DNA of 18,902 bases from Bacteroidales bacterium UBA1195 (GTDB lineage Bacteria > Bacteroidota > Bacteroidia > Bacteroidales > WCHB1-69). The translations under genes were made by a program, and so were the position numbers. Shown piece after piece: positions 6,994 to 14,519 of this stretch; within the stretch, counting starts at the first letter, position 1, and the number at the start of each line of letters is the position of its first letter. The notes beneath the pieces were generated by a model. It did not search any database and was not told where the DNA came from. It saw only the letters and a list, made by a program, of their open reading frames with translations. The stretch spans positions 23,128 through 42,029 of the forward strand of contig DBYD01000021.1 of NCBI GenBank assembly GCA_002309855.1, read 5' to 3'.

Positions 6994-7520
6994 GATTCTT
7001 GTAGAAAACGTTGCAGCAGCAGTGTGTCCTCCCATCGTCCGTCCACGCTCTGCCGCCATTCCTTCAAAACGGCCGTGCGGACGAAGCCAAGGCTTTCAAA
7101 AAGATGCAGACTCTGTCTGTTTGACGCGGAAATATGGCAGTATAGCTGGTGCAGGTGCAGTATGTCGCGGGCGTATCCGCAGAGCAGCCCCAACGCCTCG
7201 GAGGCATAGCCCTGCCGTTGGTGCTCTTCGGACACCATTATGCCGACGGCAGCCCGCTGGTGCTGCGGCTGGTAGTCATACAGGTCGATGCAGCCGACAA
7301 CCGTTCCGCTTCCGTTTTCGCAAATCATCAGCCTCACCTGCTTGAGGGAGTATATGTCCTGGTTGGCGCAGCTGAGCACATATTGTTCCATTGTGTAGCG
7401 CGAGAATGGCATCTGCGTGTCGCTCACATCCCAGTGCCGCAGATCGTTCTCCATGTCGTACAGCGCGTCGATGTCCTCCGGCTCCATGGCGCGCAGCCTG
7501 ATTTTATCACCCTGCATCAT
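6990..7520 (-). CDS. GNAT-family N-acetyltransferase (RimL/SpeG-like)
   Basis: This 176-residue protein starts IRLRAMEPEDIDALYDMEND, the usual opening of RimJ/RimL/SpeG-type acetyltransferases. The acetyl-CoA binding motif is VGIMVSEEHQRQGYASEAL (92-110), with the pyrophosphate loop QRQGYA at 101-106. A second conserved block, SNRQSLHLFESLGF, follows at 133-146. The acceptor (a protein amino group, polyamine or other amine) cannot be determined. Two adjacent ATGs (7520 and 7517) are possible starts. The first overlaps the TGA of cdaA as ATGA and is taken here. Its own TGA overlaps the mltG ATG in the same manner, suggesting coupled translation through cdaA, this gene and mltG. Confidence 0.9.
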   Translation of the reverse strand: MMQGDKIRLRAMEPEDIDALYDMENDLRHWDVSDTQMPFSRYTMEQYVLSCANQDIYSLKQVRLMICENGSGTVVGCIDLYDYQPQHQRAAVGIMVSEEHQRQGYASEALGLLCGYARDILHLHQLYCHISASNRQSLHLFESLGFVRTAVLKEWRQSVDGRWEDTLLLQRFLQES

Positions 7521-8293
7521 GCGCCGAAGTTTTTGGTGAGCATTTCGCGCAATCCCTTGTCGCCCACATTTTCATGGATGACACCGCCAGAGCAGTATGA
7601 GATGTGCCCCGTCTGTTCGGAGACAATCACCGTCAAGCAGTCGGTGTTTTCGGTCACTCCGATGGAGGCGCGGTGGCGTAGTCCAAGATGTGAGGGGATG
7701 TTATCCTTCTGCGAAACCGGAAGTATGCAGCGTGCCGCAACCATCTTCCGGTCACGGATGACCAATGCCCCGTCATGCAGAGGCGTGTTCTTGAAAAAGA
7801 TGGTCTCAATCAGTTCACGTGAAATCTCCGAGTTGATGGCCTCACCGGTCTGTATTATGTCGTCCAGTGGGTTTGCTCTGGTGAAAACAATCAGCGCTCC
7901 GGTTTTGGACGAGGACATGTTTTTGCATGCGCGTACAATCTGTTCAATCTGCCCCTCTGTGTATTTTTCCGATTTCTCCTTCATGATCTCAATGTTCCTT
8001 AGAGGGTTCGATTTGCCGATGTACAGGAAGAACTTCCGGATTTCCGGCTGGAATATCACGATAAGCGCCACCAGTCCGACATTCAGGAACTGGCCCAATA
8101 TTTCGGAAAGCAGATCCATGTGGAACAGCACCACGAGTTTCCAAAGGATGTAGAAAAGCAGTATCCCTATGAAAATGTTGACGGCGGTCGTGCCTCTAAG
8201 CCATCTGAACAGCAGGTAGATGAGCAACGTGGCCAGACAAATGTCCAGAATGTCCGTCAGTCCGAATTGGAGAAAACTTATAAAGGTCAACAT
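7517..8293 (-). CDS. cdaA: Diadenylate cyclase CdaA
   Basis: The 258-residue membrane enzyme makes cyclic di-AMP from two ATP. Three transmembrane helices (about 12-33, 38-57, 66-82) precede the DAC domain. The catalytic motifs are clear: LHDGALVI with DGA at 174-176 and GLRHRAS with RHR at 206-208. Length and layout match CdaA (DacA/YbbP type) rather than the DNA-scanning DisA. In Firmicutes cdaA is followed by cdaR and glmM, and in several Bacteroidetes I recall folP beside it; neither is present here. It begins ten bases after a GldB-like lipoprotein gene and overlaps the acetyltransferase gene. Cyclic di-AMP usually governs turgor, potassium transport and cell-wall homeostasis, which fits the nearby mltG. 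Confidence 0.96.
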   Translation of the reverse strand: MLTFISFLQFGLTDILDICLATLLIYLLFRWLRGTTAVNIFIGILLFYILWKLVVLFHMDLLSEILGQFLNVGLVALIVIFQPEIRKFFLYIGKSNPLRNIEIMKEKSEKYTEGQIEQIVRACKNMSSSKTGALIVFTRANPLDDIIQTGEAINSEISRELIETIFFKNTPLHDGALVIRDRKMVAARCILPVSQKDNIPSHLGLRHRASIGVTENTDCLTVIVSEQTGHISYCSGGVIHENVGDKGLREMLTKNFGA

Positions 8294-8303
8294 GGTGGTG
8301 AGG

Positions 8304-9323
8304 TTATGGTTTTTTTGGTCGGTATTGGGAATCTTTCAAAATTTGCTGCGGTTGCTTTTCTCCGAAAAGTTCCGTGAGAGGCCGGCTGGGGTTATTGGCT
8401 ATCCAGCTACGGCAGATTTGCCAGCCGGTCCAGCGGCCTATGCAGCCTGGCGACTGATTGCCGAAAAAGGCGGTGAAGGGGGCTTCACCCACCAGTTTGC
8501 GGGCTGCAAGGTTGTCGTTTGAATACAGATAATCCTTTTCTATCAGGAAGCACCATACATCGTATTCGAATTGGTTCATCCATTGTGTTTGGGCTGCGGT
8601 GTATCCGGTAATAAGGGTGTCGGGTGTCTCCGGTAGCGCAAGTTCGGCAAACATCCAGCGTTTGCCTTCCAAAATCATATCGTCCAAAATGCAGGTGGAG
8701 GCATTGTTGCTACGGATAACCGTGTAGGCCAGTTCCTTCATGCAGTCTGGCAGGAGGTATGGCTTCGCCAGCCTTTTCCGGATGAATTGTGGGATAGCTT
8801 CGCCCAGCTGTTTGTAATAATGATAGTCTGCACCCATGTACATGTCCAGGGCAATAATCAGCACTGAATCCACAAAAATGACCGGTGTTTCATAACTTAA
8901 TCCGGAAATGATCGTGTAGACGCGTGGCAGTTTTGCCTCCGGAAAATGGAACCGGATTCGGGCGAAGGCCTCCTGGAACTGCTTTTCCAATTCGGAAAGG
9001 TCACCGTATTTTTCCTGAACCTCCTTGTAAAGTTTCCGGTTGAGCGGATTGTTCAGGTATTCCTTCAGTTGGTTTATGTCGGGATTATCTCCGATAAAAA
9101 AGCCGTAGTCCTTCTTCAGAGCATCCAGTTCGGAGGCCAGATTCTTTTGAGGCAGGCTGAACAGTGCCTGGTCGTACCTGTAGATGTGCAGCGGATGCGC
9201 CTCCTCGATTTTTTTGATTTCCCGTGCAGGAGCTTTGGGCAGTGGCTTTTCCCTTTTTTTTTGGCAACCGCACAGGCAGACGCATAACGCCAGAAGGCCG
9301 ATGAAATAAAACTTTTTCCCCAT
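8304..9323 (-). CDS. GldB-like gliding-motility-related lipoprotein
   Basis: The 339-residue protein (from the start at 9323) has a lipoprotein signal peptide: GKK, a hydrophobic core, then the lipobox LCGC with Cys20 as the lipidated residue, followed by a Lys-rich linker. The mature part (EEAHPLHIYRYDQALFSL and further, GDNPDINQLKEYLNNP, ETPVIFVDSVLIIALDMYMG) resembles the GldB family of Bacteroidetes lipoproteins, partners of the gliding/T9SS apparatus in motile species and also found in non-gliding Bacteroidales. ATGs at 9341 and 9359 lie inside rfbC and would add 6 or 12 residues ahead of the signal peptide. The 9323 start is preferred because it gives a standard lipoprotein signal four bases after the rfbC stop. 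Function in a non-gliding host is unknown. The family call comes from sequence recognition only. Confidence 0.8.
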   Translation of the reverse strand: MGKKFYFIGLLALCVCLCGCQKKREKPLPKAPAREIKKIEEAHPLHIYRYDQALFSLPQKNLASELDALKKDYGFFIGDNPDINQLKEYLNNPLNRKLYKEVQEKYGDLSELEKQFQEAFARIRFHFPEAKLPRVYTIISGLSYETPVIFVDSVLIIALDMYMGADYHYYKQLGEAIPQFIRKRLAKPYLLPDCMKELAYTVIRSNNASTCILDDMILEGKRWMFAELALPETPDTLITGYTAAQTQWMNQFEYDVWCFLIEKDYLYSNDNLAARKLVGEAPFTAFFGNQSPGCIGRWTGWQICRSWIANNPSRPLTELFGEKQPQQILKDSQYRPKKP

Positions 9324-9327
9324 GGTA

Positions 9328-9885
9328 TTAATATTCACCATAAATGAAAGGACTGACAAATTCCTTGAAAAACGGTGCGACCTTGTCCTTTTCGGAAATT
9401 ACAGGCTCTCCAATGCCCCATTCCACCCCGATGTCAGGGTCGTTCCAGCGGATGGCCCCTTCCGACTCCTTGTTGTAGTAGTCGGTTGTCTTGTAGGCGA
9501 AAATGGTGTTGTCCTCCAAGGCAACGAACCCGTGTGCGAATCCCGCCGGAATCCAGAACATGTTGTTCTGTTCGGAGGAAAGCAGGGTTGTCACATGACG
9601 GCCGTAGGTCGGTGAGCCTTTGCGTATGTCCACCGCCACATCCATGGCGTTGCCGGTGATGACACGCACCAGCTTCCCCTGTGCGAAGGGCGGTTTCTGG
9701 AAATGCAGGCCGCGTATCACATTTTTGGCGGAAAGCGACTGGTTGTCCTGCACAAAATCGGCATTCAGGCCGGCAGCCGCCAACTGCTGCTTGTTGTAGC
9801 TTTCAAAAAAATAGCCCCTTGCATCGCCGAACACCTTCGGCTGTATGACTTTCAGTTCGGGGATGGCGGTATCGATAATCTCCAT
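9328..9885 (-). CDS. rfbC: dTDP-4-dehydrorhamnose 3,5-epimerase
   Basis: This 185-residue cupin enzyme (RmlC) converts dTDP-4-keto-6-deoxyglucose to the rhamno-configured keto sugar, third step of dTDP-L-rhamnose synthesis. Visible markers are FGDARGYFFESYN (19-31), VIRGLHFQKPP (56-66, catalytic His61), GKLVRVITGNAMDVAVDIRK (70-89), FWIPAGFAHGFVAL (110-123) and YKTTDYY (131-137, catalytic Tyr region). Length is normal for the family. The other dTDP-rhamnose genes (rfbA, rfbB, rfbD) are not in the window, so rfbC is detached from the usual rml cluster here. It begins six bases after the pssA stop and ends four bases before the lipoprotein gene, firmly inside the operon. Confidence 0.96.
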   Translation of the reverse strand: MEIIDTAIPELKVIQPKVFGDARGYFFESYNKQQLAAAGLNADFVQDNQSLSAKNVIRGLHFQKPPFAQGKLVRVITGNAMDVAVDIRKGSPTYGRHVTTLLSSEQNNMFWIPAGFAHGFVALEDNTIFAYKTTDYYNKESEGAIRWNDPDIGVEWGIGEPVISEKDKVAPFFKEFVSPFIYGEY

Positions 9886-9891
9886 ATATGG

Positions 9892-10638
9892 TTATGCTGT
9901 AATTTTTTTACGAAAAATCAGTGAAACAATGATGTAGCAGATTGTTATCAGCGGAATGGCTTGAATGGCATAGAATTCGGGTGTCAGGACAAATGCTGCC
10001 AGCAGGATTGCGCTGATAAACAGGAATATGTAGCGATGTAGGTTTTCTTTCCAATGAAAGTTTTTGAATTTTAGAGAGAACAGCGGAATGCTTGTAAGCA
10101 TGAGTATGCTTGCGATGAGGCAGGTGGCGTAATTTACGGTAAAGGGAAGATAACAGAATTTCATTGAAATAATTGTGATTGCCGCAAGTGGGATGGGCAG
10201 CCCCCTGAAATTTTCGGTCTGCCTGTCATCCAAGTTGAACTTGCCCAACCGCAAAGCGCCAGCACAGACATAGATGGCGCAGATTATGAAGGGAATAACC
10301 ACAATTCCATGTATTTGTAATGGTTCATAAATTTCTGGTATTCCAAGAGCTTGATCGTCGGCGAGAGATTTCGCAAAATGGGCGGCATCTATTTGGTACA
10401 GTGTGAAAGCCGGAGCCACTCCGAAAGAGACCAGGTCGGAAAGGGAGTCCAGCTGTTTCCCCAGTTCTGACTTCACATGCAGCAGCCTTGCCACCAGCCC
10501 GTCACAGAAGTCGAACAGCAGGGCGCAGCACATCATTATGAGACTCCCTCCCATGTTATGATTGGCAGCGAAAACTATGGCGGTGAATCCCGAAAATAGG
10601 TTCAGCAGAGTGATAAAGTTCGGAATATGCTTTTTCAT
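9892..10638 (-). CDS. pssA: CDP-diacylglycerol--serine O-phosphatidyltransferase
   Basis: The 248-residue membrane protein carries a complete CDP-alcohol phosphatidyltransferase signature, D-x2-DG-x2-AR-x8-G-x3-D-x3-D: Asp43, Asp46-Gly47, Ala50-Arg51, Gly60, Asp64 and Asp68. SFGVAPAFTLY follows. Several hydrophobic helices fill the C-terminal half. The start of the protein (MKKHIPNFITLLNLFSGF) is the usual beginning of type II PssA. It transfers phosphatidyl from CDP-diacylglycerol to serine, giving phosphatidylserine, the precursor of phosphatidylethanolamine. The related enzyme PgsA is less likely given this N-terminus and length. Its ATG overlaps the ruvB TGA by four bases (ATGA). Confidence 0.94.
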   Translation of the reverse strand: MKKHIPNFITLLNLFSGFTAIVFAANHNMGGSLIMMCCALLFDFCDGLVARLLHVKSELGKQLDSLSDLVSFGVAPAFTLYQIDAAHFAKSLADDQALGIPEIYEPLQIHGIVVIPFIICAIYVCAGALRLGKFNLDDRQTENFRGLPIPLAAITIISMKFCYLPFTVNYATCLIASILMLTSIPLFSLKFKNFHWKENLHRYIFLFISAILLAAFVLTPEFYAIQAIPLITICYIIVSLIFRKKITA

Positions 10639-11672
10639 TCGTCAAAAAGGTTAAGGGTGCCGTTCTTTGAGGGAATGGAAACGCCCAGATGTTTGTAACT
10701 CAGTTCGGTTGCCTCCCTTCCACGGGGTGTGCGCACCAGAAATCCCTCCTGGATCAGGAAAGGCTCATATACCTCCTCAATGGTGCCTGCATCCTCGCCG
10801 ACCGCAGTGGCGATGGTGGTGATTCCGACCGGTCCCCCCTTGAACTTGTGGATGATGGTGGAGAGGATGCGGTTGTCCATCTCGTCCAGGCCGTAGGCGT
10901 CCACATTGAGCGCAGCCAGTCCGTAACGGGCGATGTCAAGCGTGATTTTTCCGCTCCCCTTGATTTGGGCGAAGTCTCGCACGCGGCGCAGCAGCAGGTT
11001 GGCGATACGTGGAGTCCCGCGGCTTCGGCGGGCAATCTCGTGTGCTGCGGCCCGTTCTATTTCAATGCGCAGGATACCGGCGGAGCGGATGATGATTTTC
11101 TCCAGCGTGTCGGTGTCGTAGTAGTTGAGCCGCAAATTGATCCCGAAGCGTGACCGCAACGGGGCGGTGAGCAGTCCGGAGCGGGTGGTGGCCCCCACAA
11201 GGGTGAAGTGGTTCAGCCCGATCTGTACATTGCGCGCGTTTGGTCCCGATTCAATCAGAATGTCTATCTTGTAGTCCTCCATGGCGGAATAGAGGTATTC
11301 CTCCACCACGGGCGAGAGCCTGTGAATCTCATCGATGAACAATACATCATTGGTTTCCAGGTTGGTGAGCAGTCCCGCCAAATCGCCGGGCTTGTCAATG
11401 ACAGGGCCGGATGTGATGCGGAGGTTCACGCCCATCTCGTTGGCGATGATGTGGGAGAGTGTGGTTTTGCCCAAGCCTGGAGGTCCGTGCAGCAGCACAT
11501 GGTCCAGCGATTCGCCCCGCTGTTTGGCCGCGCGGACGAAAATCTTCAGGTTCTCCACCACCTGCTCCTGACCGGCAAAATCGCTGAAGCCGCCCGGACG
11601 GATGACCTTCTCGATCTCCTTCTCCGAAAGGCTGAGCCGCTCTGCATGTGGGTCCAGATTGGGGTTGATCAT
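10635..11672 (-). CDS. ruvB: Holliday junction branch migration DNA helicase RuvB
   Basis: This 345-residue AAA+ ATPase has Walker A GPPGLGKT (63-70), Walker B LFIDEIH (111-117), sensor 1 region VGATTR (159-164) and the arginine-finger block PLRSRFG (171-177). A C-terminal winged-helix domain ends in VRTPRGREATELSYKHLG. RuvB forms hexameric motors on either side of RuvA to drive branch migration during recombinational repair. ruvA and ruvC are not adjacent. It is the first gene of the long minus-strand operon and is preceded by a -7 box 30 bases upstream of the ATG. The divergent gene purA starts 208 bases away. Confidence 0.98.
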   Translation of the reverse strand: MINPNLDPHAERLSLSEKEIEKVIRPGGFSDFAGQEQVVENLKIFVRAAKQRGESLDHVLLHGPPGLGKTTLSHIIANEMGVNLRITSGPVIDKPGDLAGLLTNLETNDVLFIDEIHRLSPVVEEYLYSAMEDYKIDILIESGPNARNVQIGLNHFTLVGATTRSGLLTAPLRSRFGINLRLNYYDTDTLEKIIIRSAGILRIEIERAAAHEIARRSRGTPRIANLLLRRVRDFAQIKGSGKITLDIARYGLAALNVDAYGLDEMDNRILSTIIHKFKGGPVGITTIATAVGEDAGTIEEVYEPFLIQEGFLVRTPRGREATELSYKHLGVSIPSKNGTLNLFDE

Positions 11673-11701
11673 GATGTTCCTATTAGTAAAAATCCAAATT
11701 G

Positions 11702-11709
11702 CAAATGTA
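11702..11709 (-). promoter_or_regulatory. Probable promoter -7 box for the ruvB operon
   Basis: TACATTTG on the minus strand (11709-11702) matches TAnnTTTG exactly and lies 30 bases before the ruvB start codon. A clear TTTG -33 element at the expected distance is not visible. If functional it gives a very short leader of about 20-25 bases for the whole operon. Confidence 0.55.
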
Positions 11710-11788
11710 GATGAAAAAGCAATACGACATGGCGGAATGAAGGGAAAAATTTTACACCGTTTTTTTTATGGCGTATTTTCTTTTGTTG

Positions 11789-11796
11789 TACCTTTG
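11789..11796 (+). promoter_or_regulatory. Probable promoter -7 box for purA
   Basis: TACCTTTG (11789-11796) matches TAnnTTTG exactly. The upstream stretch is T-rich (a T-run near 11760-11767 falls about where a -33 element would be) but has no exact TTTG there. Transcription would begin near 11803, leaving a leader of about 78 bases before purA. Confidence 0.55.
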
Positions 11797-11880
11797 CATC
11801 GCGGTTGTTTTTTGCGGCCTTGGCGGCTATGCGGCATCCGTGATGTTTACATTTTATTGATAACTAAAAGCATAACAATA

Positions 11881-13158
11881 ATGAAAGTGGATGTTCTATT
11901 GGGTTTGCAATGGGGTGACGAAGGCAAAGGTAAGGCCGTGGACGTGCTCACACCGCACTATGATGTCGTGGCGCGTTTCCAGGGCGGGCCGAATGCCGGC
12001 CATACGTTGGAGTTTGAGGGCCATAAAATGGTACTCCATACCATCCCTTCCGGCATTTTCCGGGAGAATACGAAAAATGTCATCGGCAATGGTGTGATCA
12101 TTGACCCGTATGTCATGTGTCAGGAAATCAAGGAGGCCTCCCAATATACGGATGTCCGTTCAAAACTTTTCGTCTCATTGAAGGCCAACCTGATCCTGCC
12201 CACCCACCGGCTGCTGGATCATGCCAACGAGGCTGCCATGGGCAGCAAAAAAATCGGTTCCACGCTGAAGGGCATCGGCCCGACCTATACGGACAAGACC
12301 GCCCGTAACGGAATACGTGTCGGGGATCTGCTCCTGCCGGATTTTGACAAAAAATACCGTGCGTTGCGCGATGCGCATCTGCGCAGGGTGGAGAGCATGG
12401 GCTTCGACTTTTCGGATGTCCGGATGGAGGGAATGTCTTTTGCCGATTATGAACAGGCATGGCTTGCCGCTGTGGAGCAGTTGCGCGGCTATCAGCTGGT
12501 CTCCACGGAATATCTGGTCAACAATGCGCTTGCAGACGGACATGCAGTGCTGGCTGAAGGGGCGCAGGGCACGCTGCTGGATGTGGATTTCGGCACCTAT
12601 CCCTATGTCACCTCCTCCAACACAATCACTGCCGGAGCCTGCAGCGGCCTCGGTGTCGCCCCCGGGAACATCGGACGGGTCTTCGGGCTGTTCAAGGCCT
12701 ATTGCACCCGTGTGGGAACCGGCGTTTTCCCGACGGAACTCTTTGATGAGACAGGGGAGTACATGCGCAAGCAGGGGCAGGAGTTCGGAGCCACCACAAA
12801 GCGTCCGCGCCGATGCGGCTGGATGGACCTGACGCTGCTGAAATACGCCTGTATGCTCAACGGAGTGACCGACCTCATCATGATGAAGGTGGATGTGCTG
12901 AACGGCTTTGACAAGGTGAAGGTCTGCACCGACTATCAGATTGACGGGCAGGTCACGCGGGAGATCCCGTTCCGGATTGACGAACGCATACAGCCTGTCT
13001 ATACCGAATTGGAGGGCTGGAAGCAGCCGTTTGAATCGGGGAGGCTTGCACCCGCATTGGAGAATTACCTGCATTTTGTCGAGGACTACCTCGGCCGCAA
13101 GACCTATATCGTCTCCTATGGCCCGGACAGGGAGGAGACATTGGTGTTTGGCAAATAG
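11881..13158 (+). CDS. purA: Adenylosuccinate synthetase
   Basis: The 425-residue enzyme joins IMP and aspartate with GTP to give adenylosuccinate, the first committed step of AMP synthesis. The N-terminal P-loop-like motif GLQWGDEGKGK spans residues 8-18 with catalytic Asp13, and FQGGPNAGHT (33-42) contains catalytic His41. GIGPTYTDKTARNGIRVGDL and the IMP/GTP-site block TKRPRRCGWMDL follow further on. The frame is open 93 codons upstream, through the intergenic region. The start at 11881 is chosen because MKVDVLLGLQWGDEGKGK is the conserved beginning. The leader is A-rich with no Shine-Dalgarno sequence. It is 21 bases from the following transporter gene and probably co-transcribed with it. 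Confidence 0.98.
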   Translation: MKVDVLLGLQWGDEGKGKAVDVLTPHYDVVARFQGGPNAGHTLEFEGHKMVLHTIPSGIFRENTKNVIGNGVIIDPYVMCQEIKEASQYTDVRSKLFVSLKANLILPTHRLLDHANEAAMGSKKIGSTLKGIGPTYTDKTARNGIRVGDLLLPDFDKKYRALRDAHLRRVESMGFDFSDVRMEGMSFADYEQAWLAAVEQLRGYQLVSTEYLVNNALADGHAVLAEGAQGTLLDVDFGTYPYVTSSNTITAGACSGLGVAPGNIGRVFGLFKAYCTRVGTGVFPTELFDETGEYMRKQGQEFGATTKRPRRCGWMDLTLLKYACMLNGVTDLIMMKVDVLNGFDKVKVCTDYQIDGQVTREIPFRIDERIQPVYTELEGWKQPFESGRLAPALENYLHFVEDYLGRKTYIVSYGPDREETLVFGK

Positions 13159-13179
13159 CAACAACAAAAACATATATTT

Positions 13180-14457
13180 ATGGAAAACAGGAAAAGTTAT
13201 GCATTGCCCATCGCAATGATGTTCTGTCTGTTTGCGATGATTTCGTTCGTCACCGGATTCCAGAACCCGTTCGGGGTGATTGTTAAGAACCAGTTCGGTG
13301 TAAGCAATTTCATGTCGCAGCTCGGTAATTTCGCCAATTTCATCGCCTATGCCTTCATGGGCATCCCTGCCGGCATGATGCTGAAACGCATCGGTTACAA
13401 GAAGACCGCCTTGTGGGCCATTGCGGTCGGTTTTGCCGGTGTGCTGGTCATGTTCCTTTCGGGCGTGGCGGCCTCTTTCGGCATTTATCTGACGGGTGCC
13501 TTTGTTGCCGGATTCTCCATGTGCATGCTGAACACCGTGGTCAATCCCATGCTCAACACGTTGGGCGGAGGCGGCAAGAGGGGCAACCAGCTGATCCAGT
13601 TCGGCGGCGCGTGTAATTCCATCGCTGCAACCATTGTCCCAGTTTTGGTCGGCTACCTGATGGGGGATGTGGCCAAAGCCACCATCCGCGACGGCAATCC
13701 CGCCCTTTTCATCGCCATGGGCATTTTCGCGTTGGCCTTTATCGTGCTTTCATTTGTCAGCATTCCTGAGCCTTATGTGGAACGGAACGAACCGCAAAAG
13801 TCACAATACGGTCCTATGTCATTCCGACATTTCCGTTTGGGCATCATCGCCATTTTCATCTATGTCGGGGTGGAGGTCGCCATTCCGAGCATTGCCAACC
13901 TCTACATGACCCAGACCGCTGAGGCGGGCGGACTGGCCATGCCGGCTGCAATTGCCGGCACGTTGTGCGGCACCTACTGGTTCCTGATGTTCGTCGGAAG
14001 GCTCGTCGGCGGTCTGCTTGGCGGAAAGGTCTCTCCGAAACTGATGTTGGGCACTGTGCTGTCCATTGCAGCCGTCTTCGTCTTGCTTGCCATGTTCCTT
14101 CCCAGCGGCATTACAGTGAAGATGCCTGTGTTCCGTGCAGATATCTCTTTCGGCCTTGAAGATGTTCCGTTGCCCATCATGTTCTTGATTCTTTGCGGAC
14201 TGTGCACCTCTGTGATGTGGGGCGGAACTTTCAACCTCGCTGTAGAGGGTTTGGGCAAATATACGGCGATGGGTTCCGGAATATTCATGGTGATGGTTTG
14301 TGGCGGCGGCATTCTTCCCGCACTTCAGGGCTGGATTGCCGACATGACCTCCAATTACATCAGCAGCTATTGGGTTGTGTTTGCTGGCATCATCTACATG
14401 CTCTTTTTCGCATTGGTCGGTTCCAGGAATGTGAACAGCGATATCCCTACGGAATAG
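13180..14457 (+). CDS. Sugar MFS transporter, FucP/GluP (FHS) family
   Basis: This 425-residue polytopic protein should have about 12 membrane helices. The beginning (ALPIAMMFCLFAMISFVTGF) and the motif NPMLNTLGGGGKRGNQLIQF (122-141), followed by an Asn-containing helix (ACNSIAATIVPVLVG), match the fucose/glucose-galactose:proton symporter branch of the major facilitator superfamily, where the equivalent segment is NPY-LG-R-LN-FN-G. A later MFVGRLVGGLLGGKVSP fits the intracellular loop motif of the second half. The substrate cannot be fixed by sequence; fucose, glucose, galactose or an amino sugar are all possible. It follows purA by 21 bases and ends before a strong terminator. No sugar-metabolism genes lie next to it. 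Confidence 0.88.
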   Translation: MENRKSYALPIAMMFCLFAMISFVTGFQNPFGVIVKNQFGVSNFMSQLGNFANFIAYAFMGIPAGMMLKRIGYKKTALWAIAVGFAGVLVMFLSGVAASFGIYLTGAFVAGFSMCMLNTVVNPMLNTLGGGGKRGNQLIQFGGACNSIAATIVPVLVGYLMGDVAKATIRDGNPALFIAMGIFALAFIVLSFVSIPEPYVERNEPQKSQYGPMSFRHFRLGIIAIFIYVGVEVAIPSIANLYMTQTAEAGGLAMPAAIAGTLCGTYWFLMFVGRLVGGLLGGKVSPKLMLGTVLSIAAVFVLLAMFLPSGITVKMPVFRADISFGLEDVPLPIMFLILCGLCTSVMWGGTFNLAVEGLGKYTAMGSGIFMVMVCGGGILPALQGWIADMTSNYISSYWVVFAGIIYMLFFALVGSRNVNSDIPTE

Positions 14458-14476
14458 CTGAACGATAAAAAAGGGT

Positions 14477-14513
14477 AAAAAGAGGGGTTTCGTTTGGGAA
14501 CCCCTCTTTTTTT
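14477..14513. terminator. Bidirectional rho-independent terminator
   Basis: GAGGGGTT (14482-14489) pairs with AACCCCTC (14499-14506) and is flanked by an A-run on the left and a T-run on the right, which extend the stem to about 13 bp. T-rich tails on both strands let it stop the purA-transporter transcript from the left and the surface-protein transcript from the right. It begins 20 bases past the transporter stop. Confidence 0.92.
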
Positions 14514-14519
14514 GAGGTG

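Noticed and set aside
7149..8153. Plus-strand open frame of 334 codons opposite the acetyltransferase and cdaA
   Set aside because: It covers two clear minus-strand genes with catalytic motifs; the plus-strand translation has no recognisable features.
11602..11880. N-terminal extension of purA by 93 codons
   Set aside because: The extension lies over the ruvB start and the intergenic promoters; conserved PurA begins at 11881.
12175..13173. Minus-strand open frame of 332 codons opposite purA
   Set aside because: It is fully antisense to a certain purA and shows no family features; long antisense frames are expected here from codon bias.
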